DNA of 64,000 nt. It comes from Agapetus fuscipes. Its lineage: Eukaryota > Arthropoda > Insecta > Trichoptera > Glossosomatidae. The stretch covers positions 14,672,524 through 14,736,523 of the forward strand of contig OX637343.1 of the NCBI GenBank assembly GCA_951799405.1. Direction: 5' to 3'. The stretch's first letter is position 1, and each line of letters begins with the position of its first letter. The translations under genes were made by a program, and so were the position numbers. Under the pieces are notes generated by a model, which was not told the origin of the DNA, did not search any database, and saw only the letters and a program-made list of their open reading frames with translations. This document shows, one piece after another, positions 43,036 through 53,800 of this stretch.

Positions 43036-43144
43036 ATAAATCCACCCTAAAAATATAATATACCTACTTGATTCTAAAATAAATAAATAATATAATTGTT
43101 TATCGCCGTGATGTGGGGATATTTTCGTTACTTTGGAATGGAAC

Positions 43145-43312
43145 CTATTTTTTTTCACAAGGACGGTGACCGGCCCTGACAGGCTCTCACTCTGTGAAAG
43201 CTGAATTCACCTTGCCACTTTTATGATTTTGAGTTTGAAATGAACATCGAAAGGGGAAATTATTTTTGATATTGTAGGGGGGGATCGAACTCTTGCCCTC
43301 CCAAAATCGTTT
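43145..43312 (-). mobile_element. Old SINE-Q
   Basis: GTTCGATCCCCCC B-box remnant, TTTCGATGTTCATTTC body. Confidence 0.6.
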
Positions 43313-43337
43313 CTTTTTCTTGCCCTAAATTAAATTA

Positions 43338-43616
43338 GGCTGATTTATTTGTTGAGCGCTGTTTTTGTGTGTTGATACACCTCAAGAGCCCTCTGCGAGC
43401 TTGGTCGTCGCTGTAGAAAGCGCCAATTCTCAAGCAAGACCCAGTTGCTGTAAGGCTGGATGGACCTTTTGATGACCGGTCTTTGGTAAAGGTTTATGAA
43501 TTTTTCAACCCAGCGAAGAGCAAATTTGAAAATATAAATGGTATTTTTTTGTGCTCCGCCGAGATTCGAATCCACAACCTTCCATTTACGAGTCCGAAGT
43601 GGACTACGAACCGGTC
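43338..43616 (-). mobile_element. SINE-P with LINE-delta tail
   Basis: Reverse unit; a ~15-bp deletion removes part of the A-box region. Confidence 0.86.
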
Positions 43617-43727
43617 AAAATTAGGTACAATGTCTTCCAAGGCATTGCAGGTTTTACATATAACAGCCTTTTTCACTTTTTATCCTATCTCTTAGCGTCT
43701 ATCTTAGAATAACACGTAATATCTGTG

Positions 43728-44165
43728 ATTCATTGACTATTAAGGTTGGTATGAGGCTGATTCCCATGTTGTAATATCTTGGTACACTTTTACCAACGCC
43801 ACCCCGTTTCAGGGAAAGGCGGCAGACGATGGTTTTATGTTCATGTGAGGCTTGATTTGTTTTGTAATTCAAGTTATGTAAGTCTAAGGGTTTGTTGAAC
43901 CAAACTCCAATCAGATAAAATAAAGTGTGATTTCTCCCATCAAATAAAAAAATTGGTTGCATATACGTAAACCAGCCGATGTACATCATATTTCCTGTTC
44001 AAATTCCATCATATTATTAACCACTTCCGAGAAATATTTAACCGAGGTGCTTACCAGAATAAAGCAATCAAATTTGATGCGTCAATCAAATATTGATTGG
44101 AGGCTGGTGCAACAAGCCCTAAATGACAAAATATATTTGAGGCTTAAATTATAGATTACAGATCT
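43728..44165 (+). repeat. Rep-A (old) split by MITE-1
   Basis: Parts 43728-43878 and about 44123-44165. MITE-1 (43885-44122, ends GGGTTTGTTGAACC / GGTGCAACAAGCCCT) lies between. Confidence 0.72.
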
Positions 44166-44557
44166 TAATTTCTGTTTTTATTGAAAGGCAAAATATTTTT
44201 GAAACATACTTTTTTTAATAAACATAGACAAGAAAGAACAAACTTTTTCCTTTCTAAGGAAATATAACAATGATTAATAATTATTGTAGAAATAAAACAA
44301 AGATTAAGTTCACAGTTGAAGGCAGAGTAAACAAAATTTGTAACCTTTGTTTTTGTTCCTTTAAAAGCAAATAATAGACATTAGCAACAAATACTTTTCA
44401 AAGAACGAGTATTTGGAAAGACTAAAAGGTCATTAAAAAGAATTGAAATAAATACTTGTGTATTTTTGTTTGTTAGTTCATACAATAGAGAAAAAGATAA
44501 TTATGTTTTAATTGTATTATTTAGATTTTGGGCAGTAACTTTGTGAAAGCACATTTT
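44166..44557. other. AT-rich stretch, nothing recognised
   Basis: No gene or repeat seen. Confidence 0.3.
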
Positions 44558-45534
44558 AATTAATTAAAATACTTTTTTAACTTTGTTACAATTCACTTGA
44601 GTTTTATTTTTTAAAAAACACAACCAGTTTCGGGAGAAGCAGTACCTCCCATCTTCAGGTGTAAATATCAACTAACATAAAATACAAAATTACCAAATTA
44701 AGCAAGGATTTAATTTATAGTACTGGTGGGGGTAAGTGGGGGGCGGGGCTTAATTGGAAACAAAGAAAGTAATGGCGAAGTGTTAGGAAAGAGGATATTA
44801 TTTAAGAGGTTATTTTCAGAATTAATATTTTTTTGGATTTCTAGATTTTCAAAATTGTTCATAATTTTACCTTTGTAGGGGATGGGATGAAGGAGTTTTA
44901 ATGTGTGAGTGTGAAAGGAATGGTTTGATTCAATGATGTGGTTGGCGAACTCAGAGTGACTGTTGCTCGTTAGGCAACGGCGGTGTTCTTGTATTCTAAT
45001 TTTTAGATTTCTTGCGGTTTGTCCAATATATTTGAGTTCGCAATCACCACAGGAAATCTCATATATGCCACTTTTCATCATCCAGTCAATTTTATCTTTT
45101 GAGTTAAAGAGGATGTTTTTTAAATTATTGTTTGTGTAGAACGCGGGTTTAATGTAACTGGGCAGTAATTTAGAAATTTTGATAGATAATGGACCTGTGT
45201 AGAGAATTTTTTTCCAATACGTTTTATCTGTGGTATTATTAAAAAAAAAAAAAAAAAAAAAAAAATATTAATTCTGAAAATAACCTCTTAAATAATATCC
45301 TCTTTCCTAACACTTCGCCATTACTTTCTTTGTTTCCAATTAAGCCCCGCCCCCCACTTACCCCCACCAGTACTATAAATTAAATCCTTGCTTAATTTGG
45401 TAATTTTGTATTTTATGTTAGTTGATATTTACACCTGAAGATGGGAGGTACTGCTTCTCCCGAAACTGGTTGTGTTTTTTAAAAAATAAAACTCAAGTGA
45501 ATTGTAACAAAGTTAAAAAAGTATTTTAATTAAT
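44558..45534. mobile_element. Penelope-like element, head-to-head inverted truncated copies
   Basis: Arms 44558-44828 and 45266-45534 are near-perfect inverted copies (~270 bp). Between them the minus-strand copy extends further into coding sequence and meets the plus-strand copy at a 27-bp A-run (45240-45266). Hammerhead-like motifs sit at 44625-44658 (minus) and 45435-45467 (plus; CTGAAGATGGGAG, loop, CTCCCGAAACTGG). Confidence 0.85.
44710..45238 (-). CDS. Penelope-like element C-terminus: GIY-YIG endonuclease fragment
   Basis: The frame is open from 45238. After a linker (ISKLLPSYIKPAFYTNNN) comes GIYEISCGDCELKYIGQT, with GIY and the YIG-type YIGQT 10 residues further, then RIQEHRRC and HIIESNH. 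This is the order in the Penelope-type endonuclease that follows the RT. The RT itself is missing. The tail after ENNLLNNIL is proline-rich and overlaps the inverted arm. No start codon is expected, as this is a 5'-truncated fragment. Confidence 0.85.
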
Positions 45535-45750
45535 GTTTTAATTGCGTAAAATCCTTAAAATATTTTTTTCTAGGAATTTTTCGTAGAAACCAAAAACACA
45601 TGTTTTGAAAGTACAATAAGAAGTGTGGCAGATTTAGCTGTGATTCTAAATGCGTTTTGAAAATATTGTGTGACACAATTATTGCTTTCAATGATGGTGA
45701 ATGTCCATGACAAATTATATTTTCAAAATATGATTTCTTTTAACATGTGT
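45535..45750. other. AT-rich stretch, nothing recognised
   Basis: No gene or repeat seen. Confidence 0.3.
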
Positions 45751-46089
45751 AGTCCGGTCAAAAGCTCAGTTGGTAGAGTGCTTGCATTACACCCCGAGAG
45801 TCCGGGCTTGAATCCCACCGAGGGTGTCAGAAATGATTTCCCGTTTTGGTGTTTATTTCAAACTCCAAAATAAAATACCGGTAAGGTTTACTCGGCCTTC
45901 ACAAGAAATGAGTACCTGCAGTCCCCTCGGAGCTGGAAAATCCCCACTTCAACTGAAGGGCTTGGCGTAAGGCTGGCCCACTTACATACCTGTAAGAATA
46001 AATAGGTCCCACTCGCCACATGCGAAACCCTTCGGAGATTGCACGGCAAGATGTTACACTATATGTATAGCTTAGTTGCGTTGCGTTGA
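45751..46089 (+). mobile_element. SINE-Q, full length
   Basis: Head CAAAAGCTCAGTTGG, B-box partly lost (GCTTGAATCCC), tail TTGCGTTGCGTTG. Confidence 0.87.
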
Positions 46090-46432
46090 TGTCACACTCC
46101 CAGGGCTTGTTTGGCTTATCTACCATTTGATTCAAACATGACTTTTAAATGAAATTGTCTTAAGAATCACATTCTACACAATCTGAGCTAAGAAAAAAAC
46201 GTACGACGATGATGTGAGATTGTTTTTAATATTTTCAAAATAAAATTCCAGTTTTCATAAGACACATTGGTCCAGTACCTACGCATAAAAACATTGCTCA
46301 AGTTCAATTGCCTCTGATGGACATAAGACAAACAAGCAGTAAGCGGATGGTGTGATGCCTAATATTGAAGTTGCTGAAGGAAAACAGCTTAGAAATTCAA
46401 TGGACTCGGAACAAATTCCAGAGACAACAAAA
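46090..46432. other. Unassigned stretch
   Basis: No gene; the part after 46380 may be Rep-E flank. Confidence 0.25.
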
Positions 46433-46530
46433 TTGTGACGTCAAACGGCCGGATTGCTAGGGGAAAGGAAAACGAAGTTTGTTATTGATAGTAAGGACCC
46501 TAGTCACGTAAAAGTATGACGTTTGCCAGC
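46433..46530 (+). repeat. Rep-E copy
   Basis: GACGTCAAACGGCCGGATTG, GCTAGGGGAAAGG, GGACCCTAGTCACG. Confidence 0.7.
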
Positions 46531-46576
46531 GAGAAAAAAAAAGTGCTGTTTTACAATGGTATTAACACGCGGTTAC

Positions 46577-46677
46577 AAAATGAAAACCCAAATCTCAAAT
46601 GAACACAGCCCCTGCAACTCTTGCCGAGCTTCTCTGAAACAGGGGTGACACTGGCAAAGTGAACCATTTTTTACAGT
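46577..46677 (-). repeat. Rep-A, middle part
   Basis: AACCCAAATCTCAAATG to AACCATTTTTTACAG. Confidence 0.75.
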
Positions 46678-46744
46678 TCCTATGGGTTATTTTTTATTTT
46701 TTATGGGTTTTTTATTTTTACTAAATAGTAAATACCTACTTTTG

Positions 46745-46820
46745 AATTCCCATCGGCAGGGTGACGTCGCAAGTCTTGGTAACTAGAGTCCTAAGCAACA
46801 ATACCTAAATATTTCCAAGT
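46745..46820 (-). repeat. Rep-E, reverse copy
   Basis: In reverse GTTGCTTAGGACTCTAGTTAC and GACGTCACCCTGCC. Weaker match. Confidence 0.45.
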
Positions 46821-46911
46821 TATTTCTATGAGTAGATATAGGTACTATACATGGACCTAACTTCATTCGAAGGCTAGCAATGGAGTCAGTTAAAAAACCG
46901 TGTTAGAAAAT

Positions 46912-47000
46912 GAGACGTCATCCGGCTGAGTTGCTAAAGAAAAAGCCAAACCATGATATTATCTTGTTATTGGTTGCTAAGGGCCTACTCACTAAAATAC
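46912..47000 (+). repeat. Rep-E copy
   Basis: GACGTCATCCGGCTGAGTTG, CTAAAGAAAAAGCC, GGGCCTACTCAC. Confidence 0.65.
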
Positions 47001-47696
47001 TTGTGATATCTATCCATTTAAATTATGAACTTTGTTCCAACTCAATGACAGTAGGTACAATACACTAAAAAAATAATAGCATTACTTATTAGTTATAAGG
47101 TTGGTACGTTGGTACCTATGTAGATGGGTTGGTACCTACTTGGTTGCAAGGATGTAAAAATAAAATTGCAATACAATTGTTTGTAATAGCAACATTAGCA
47201 CCACCCTGCACCAGCTTATTGCCACACTAATGATGATAATCTAATTATTTTATTTCCGTTGTAATTTTATGAACCATGTTATGTGTAAAAATATTAATTT
47301 GAACGATAAAATTACATTGTAGTAAAAATCAGGTACATTACCATCTATTGCCTAGTAGCAAAAGCTATTTCATGTTCGGTTTGTAACTTGGCTAAATAAT
47401 TTTTTTTTGGTCACTGACATATAATAGTTTTAAATATGTTCTAACAGATGTCTCTTTAGTAAAATCTTATATAAACTCGGCTTGTTTACAGAACTAGAAC
47501 ACTTTTTCCTCTTCTGAGACACAATCTGATTTTTTATTTGAAAAATTGAATATTAAGAGTAAATAATTTATTTTGTTCAAAGATTACTGTATGCATATCT
47601 AGATATTTCCTAATATATTTCCAAGAAACAGTGGCTCTGATAGTGACAGTCAGTTGGCCTTTTTTTGCCACAAATGATATTTTTTTGCTTAGCATC
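47001..47696. other. AT-rich stretch, nothing recognised
   Basis: Short GGTTGGTACC repeats at 47098-47145. No gene. Confidence 0.3.
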
Positions 47697-47955
47697 TTGA
47701 CTTATAGGTTGTTATGCGGCTGACCACCCATAATGTAAAAATTGGTTCACTTTGCCAATGTCACCTCTGTTTCAGGGAAGGACGGCAAGAGTTGCAAGGC
47801 TTATGTTCATTTGAGATTGGGTTTTTATATTGTAGGTCCACATGCGGCATGTGTTAGCGCGAAATTATACATATCTGCTTGTGGGAATGCATTTAATATA
47901 AAACTTAAATGATATATATCTTTGCAGCTTAGATTAGATTAGATTAGATTAGATC
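47697..47955 (+). repeat. Rep-A
   Basis: Complete, CACATGCGGCATGTG subfamily, tail (GATTA)5. Confidence 0.88.
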
Positions 47956-48932
47956 TTGTGTCTGGTTAGAATTGTCTGAATACATGTAAAAAGAAACAAA
48001 AACAATTGTGTAAACTTATCTTTATTCATGAAAAATTAAATACAACAAATTCTTATACAGAAACACTAAATTCTTATTGTTTTGGTACAAATAATACATG
48101 AATGGTAACTACATCTAGTAGACAGGTATACAATGTCATTTCAATACTGAATTTAGAATATTAACAGTAGATCTATTGACAATTGAATTACATAAAATGT
48201 TATGGCGATAGATTTAATTAAAAAAATTGGTCAACACAAATATTGAATATTTTAGACAAAAAAATGCTCAAGTTTTAGCTTGTTATAATCAAACCAAGCA
48301 ATCCAAATTTTTTGTTGTTGTTGTAATTTTCAAGAATCAAAAAATAAATGCAATAAAGCCAGGAATTAATATGGATATGCTTGTATAGATTTTTTGAAAA
48401 ATAAAACAATTGTTATTGTTGAATGTGAATTCAAATCATACCCGAAAAATAAAAATAAAATGCATTGGCAAGGCAGCATATTTTTTTAACTCCATTTTAG
48501 TCAAAAACCAGTTTTGAAAAATGTTTTAATCCCAAAAACTGAATAAGTATCGGTAAATAATTTTAAGATTTATTTTAGACATACAAATTATGGGACGAAC
48601 ACAAGACACACAATCTTGAGACAAACTTTCACCAAAGATAAAAATGTCGTCCAATATCATGCTCACACATTTTTCTTGCCGTTCCATCCACATAAGATGC
48701 ATTTCCAATAGCTTTGTCCCCTTGAAAAGATAAAAATTTAAAAACATTGATTTATAATCGGAAGATTATTTTTCTAATCGTAAAAGTCATGTTGGTCTTC
48801 TAATAGCTGCGGCGAAGTAACAAAAATATCATAAATATATAATGAGATTTTTAACTTATAAATTTAAGTGTAAATTGTCTATATTTGCCTCTAGATTCTA
48901 AGTACAATCTAAATCTTGTTTTTAGATTTTTT
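47956..48932. other. AT-rich stretch, nothing recognised
   Basis: A 73-codon minus-strand frame (48747-48526) shows no domain. Confidence 0.3.
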
Positions 48933-49128
48933 AGGTTCACTTTTCCAATGTCACCCCTGTTTCAGGGAAGGTCGGCAAGAGTTGCAGGGCTTATGTTCAT
49001 TTGAGATTGGGTTTTTATATTGTAGGTCCACATGCGGCATGTGTTAGAGCTAAATTATACATGTCTGCTTGTGGGAATGTGTTTAATATGAATCTTAAAT
49101 GATATATATCTTTGCAGCTGAGATTTAG
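48933..49128 (+). repeat. Rep-A, 5'-truncated
   Basis: Starts at GGTTCACTTTTCCAATGTC; same subfamily as 47697. Confidence 0.82.
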
Positions 49129-49452
49129 ATTCCTACAAAATTGGGGTGTAAGTTTTTAATTGATCGAGTAGATATGTCTTTTCCAGGCTTGTTTAGGAAA
49201 CCTTATTCGGAAAAACTTTAAAAGGTAGCGGAAGACAATATTCTCATTCTCAATGAACTTGAAAAATCACCTGGAGAGCTATTTGACTTCTATCATTGAT
49301 ATTTATGTATTTTAAAGATCTATGAATGTCAAATTATTTTAACATTGCTTCATCATTATAGAATGAAAACAAAACATTCCCTTTTTAATAGGTTTTTTAA
49401 GGAATCAAGAGCGGGAACCCCCATATTTCGTATAAATTAGAAGTCTATTACA
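49129..49452. other. Unassigned stretch
   Basis: No gene or repeat seen. Confidence 0.3.
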
Positions 49453-49648
49453 CCTGAGAGTGTGCTTTTGCAGTGGCGGCTCCAAGGGCATGGAACCGAT
49501 TGCCACCTGTGGTTCCATAGATTGCTGACAGCAATCACAATCAAACCGATTGTTAATTGAATCTTTTGAGGCGTAATTGAAATGACAATGTCATAAAACG
49601 GCGCCAATGGAAAAAGCCAACAGATTCATCATCATTATCATCATATGT
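49453..49648 (+). pseudogene. LINE-delta terminal fragment
   Basis: CAFAVAAPRAWNRLPPVVP then stop, and after 49560 the hairpin-like AACGGCGCC and a TCATCATCATTATCATC tail. Confidence 0.72.
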
Positions 49649-49697
49649 ATAAAAGGAAATAACCTCAGTATTCACAAATCATACTCACACTTACCTT

Positions 49698-49717
49698 ATA
49701 TATATATATATATATCA
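49698..49717 (+). repeat. (TA)n tail of the LINE-delta fragment
   Basis: Ten TA repeats at the 3' end of the neighbouring minus-strand LINE. Confidence 0.8.
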
Positions 49718-49720
49718 GGC

Positions 49721-50345
49721 TTATTTATTTTTAATTGCACATGATAAGAGAGCGCCGTTTTTGTGTGTGTCACACCTCAAGGGCCCTCTCCGATCACGGA
49801 TAAGACTTTTGAAAAGGTGCGTCTTGAGAGCTCCGCGAAATATGCCCATAGATTTGGAGTTCTTCACTCCGGGTGGCAGTCTGTTCCACTCCACCGGACC
49901 CGCAACACAGAGAGCACAGTCTCCAAAATTTGTACGGATCTGACGGTGCGGCTGAACCAAATTGATCGCACCATCGCCCGCAGATCTGAGTGTCTGCCTC
50001 CTCACACCCATCTCAACAGGCGAAATCATGTCAGTCAGATAAGGTGGAGCCAAGCCATTGATGGCTTTATATACCATCAGACAAACACGGTAGACCACCC
50101 TCTCCGGGAATCGAAGCCAGTGTAGTTTTTTTAACAGCGAAGTGATGTGAGCGAATTTGGATATCCCGAATATGAGCCTTGCTGCTGAATTTAACACGGA
50201 TTGAAAGCGGTTGAAATGCTTCTTTGGCTGCCCACTATAAAGCGTTGAGCAATAATCAATCCGAGACATGACAAACGCACTCACCAGGGTCTTAACCGCA
50301 TCTGACGGAAGACACTTTCTAATCGCCTTTATTTGGCGCAGTGAA
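49721..50345 (-). pseudogene. LINE-delta-like polymerase C-terminal part, open frame
   Basis: Open from about 50343: LRQIKAIRKCLPSDAVKTLV, SRIDYCSTLYSG, NSAARLIFGISKF, LHWLRFPERVVYRV, GDCALCVAGPVEWNRLPPG, LKTHLFKSL. These are the thumb and C-terminal segments of a CR1/L2-like LINE. The RT active site is absent. Its final ~45 bp (GGCCCTTGAGGTGTGACAC..GGCGCTC) are the same as the SINE-P tail. Confidence 0.87.
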
Positions 50346-50691
50346 AAAAAGGAGGAAGCTATTATAGAAGCTTATGGTTCACTAGCGCTTAGAATGTTTT
50401 TTGTTTATGCACCATATGCTTCATTACAAAAAATAGTAAGGGCTAGTGAGGCCTTGGAAAAGTGTTAGTAAGATTGGTGAATAATAAAGTATATCTTCCT
50501 CTTCTATTCAACCCCAGGATAAGATGTTTTACAATAAACTCCTCCATCTTTTTTACATCGCAAAATAATCTACAAATATCAATTTGCGAAATTTACATGG
50601 CTAAAATATTTCAGGAACAAAACATGTTAACTATATTGTCAGTGATGTCTTTTGGTTTAGAATCTAGAGGGAAGTGTGTGTGTGTGTGGGC
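50346..50691. other. Peroxiredoxin 3' flank, probable 3'UTR
   Basis: AT-rich, no repeat. I find no canonical minus-strand poly-A signal before the LINE at 50345. Confidence 0.35.
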
Positions 50692-50839
50692 TTAGTTAGC
50701 AGATTGGAAGTACTCCTTGGATCCCTTGGGGTCCGCCTTCATGGTCTTCTGGCCGGGTTTCCAGCCGGCTGGGCAGACCTCGCCGTGGACGTCGGTGAAC
50801 TGGAAGGCCTGCACCAGACGAAGGGTTTCATCCACGTCC
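50692..50839 (-). CDS. Peroxiredoxin coding exon 4 (resolving cysteine)
   Basis: Residues 147-195, from [14 protein letters not shown] to the stop. It carries resolving Cys169 and the YF motif four residues from the C-terminus. The acceptor is CGTTTCAG|GGAC. The codon after YFQSAN is TAA at 50692-50694. Confidence 0.94.
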
Positions 50840-53800
50840 CTGAAACGAGGAATGAACATGTTTGAGTCGGAATGAAGAATCGACATGCTTTATTTTAAAG
50901 ATTTAAAATTATGATAACGGTTGTTAGACATTTAAAGAATGAAAAAAACAGATTTTACTGACTGCGCAAAAGAGAAGAACGATTTTCTCTACGTTTCGTC
51001 GGAGCCATATCCGACGTCCTCAGGACACATGTGTCCTCTACAAATGTAAAATGGTTCCTCTTTGTAGAGGACACACGTCTCCTGAGGACGTCGGATATGA
51101 CTCCGACGAAACGTAGAGAAAATCGTTCTTCTCTTTTGCACGGTCAGTAAAATCCGTTTTTTTCATTCTTTAAAAACTAAATTCTTCAGGAGAGCAGTTT
51201 AAAGTTTGAGATTGCAGAAAAATGGACATAACTTTTTTATTATTTATCATATCGTAAAAATCAAAACAGCTCTAGCATTAAAAAAATAAAGGCATTTTTA
51301 TAAATGTGATTTTACCTTGTCTTACGAGGTTTTATGTAACAAGCGCCTTTAGGACAAAAAAAGGCCAACAATTTCGTTGGTTACACCAAAACCATACTTC
51401 GAAAACACAGTTTTTTGCTTGGGCATAAACGACAAAAAAAAGTCATCGTAGAGCCATGGGAGTGAGCGCATTAGAAAGAGCAGAAAATTTTAAGCAGGAT
51501 AGCATTCATAACTCATTTTCAACCAAAACGTTGAATACACCCTATTTCCTTTTAACCGTCTATATGTTTTTCATATCGATTTGAATGGTGAATAGGGGCC
51601 TTAGAAATCTCGCCAGGGCGCTGGTAGTACAAAAACCGTCACTACCTCTGGCTTTGAAAGCAAGAATTCTACCAACTTAGCTATCACACATACTCGAACC
51701 ATAGTGGATTTGTTCAATGTTACAGAAAGATAGAAATTTCACCTTCCGACGGGCAGATCGTTGACTGTGATCTGTCTCAGGTTCTGTTTCCCGTCGATGA
51801 TGAAGAGACCACGGAACGGGATGCCAGAGTCCTCGTCCAGCACTCCGTATTCTCGGGCAATGCGACCTGTCTTGTCAGCCAAGAGTGGGATGTTCATCTG
51901 GCCCAGACCACCTGCGTAAACAGAAAAAAACAATTGGGTCTGCTTGTTTGTTTAATTGCAACACCGACAAAAAGGTGTGAAACAGAAAAAAATGTTAAAA
52001 ATTTGAATACTGCAAACATGGATCAATATAAAAGACTTATATGTAGATGGCGTTTGGGGCTGTCCATATATTACGTCATTCGCATTAAGGGGGGGGGAGT
52101 CTGGTCTGCGGATGATGGTAAATGATGTACGAGTACCAAAAGTGACGTCGTTCTTGTAAATACCAATTTCTACAAAATATACAAAATATTATGTAAGTAA
52201 TATAACATTATTAATTATTAAGCTCATCCATTATTACAGCAAGAGGGGGGGGGGTCATTAGATAATGACTATAGGATGATTGTAAAGGGGGGGGGGGGGG
52301 GGGTCAAAAATCGGCCAAAATCGATGACGTAATTTATGGACGGCCCCTATGTCTGTTTTTTCCTATAGTGAATGGTTCACTTTGCCAATGTCAACCCTGT
52401 TTCAGGGAAACTCAGCAAAAGTTGCAGGGTTTATGCTCATTTGAGGTTTGGTTTTACTTTGTAAGTACACATTCAGCATTTGTAAGCGCGAACTTACACG
52501 TGTCTGTTTGTGGGCATGCATTCAATATGAGCTTTGAATGTTAATATATCTTTGCAACTTAGATTATAGATTACTTATATATAGACAATATGCCATGAAC
52601 ACACCGTAATAGGTAAATGAAAAATAAGATATTAACATCATACGTCAAATCACGGACGGTTGCCTGGAAACTGATTATAGCAAAACCTCATTTGTATGAA
52701 GAGCAAGCCTAGGGTGCACTCTTTTTGGCACACAAAACGGCTCAGATGCTCCATCTATATATTTTATGCTGATCGATGACTGCAAGACAATGCTTCAAAA
52801 AACATATTTTAACAAAAGAAAATTGTCATGAAAAAATAATAATGTTGAAAAGAAATTCAATGTCAATTGCTCAGACATTTTTTAGTGCATATATTATGTT
52901 TTTTAAATTTCCTGCTGCTTTTTTGACACATGGCGATAAAAAAGGCATTTGGTTATTTCCTGTTATTTTTAAAAAGTATCATATTTATGTCACAGATGAT
53001 TCATTTGTAATGTTTTTTCAAATTGTAAAATGATAAAGGAAAAATTGCATTTGATAACAATTAAGCAGGCGCGTGCATAGGGTATAGGCAAATACATTTC
53101 AGAATAAATATTTTTTCCCACTCCTGTAAAATAAATAATTTTAAATTGACTGAAGTGCTAACGATGGCTCCAATTAAACTGAAATACTGAATTTGAAATC
53201 TTAATATCAAGCTTAATAATAATAATAATAATATTAGGATGATTTATTTGTTGTTTTTGTGTGTATCACACATCGAGAGCCCTCTGCGAGCTTATTCGTC
53301 GCTGTAGAAAGCGCCAATTCTCAAGCAAGACCCAGTTGTTGTAAGGCTGGATGGACCTTTCAGTGACCGGTCATTGGTAAAGGTTTTATGAATTTTTCAA
53401 CCCAGCGAAGAGCAAATTTGAAAACATAAATGGTATATTTTTTGTGCTCCCACAAACCCACAACCTTCCCATTCAGAGTCCGCAGTGTTACCACTGAGCT
53501 ACGGACCGGTCAACGAAACGTCGATAATAACGCAAGTTCTCTTGAAATGGTTTGTCTAATATCAAAGTATTTACAATTTTTAACTGTGTAGGTATTATTA
53601 TTGTAAATATTAAATAATGAGATCCTCCTGTGACTTGGCATAGCCAATTTTGTGTCATCACCCGGCCGGGTTACTAGGGAAAAGGCATACAAATATTTTG
53701 TTATTGCTTGCCAAGAATGGCACTCCCATACAAGAATGACATTTGCTCGCGGAGAAAAATATTCCAAATTAAAAAAAAATCTGACAGCATTTAAAACATA

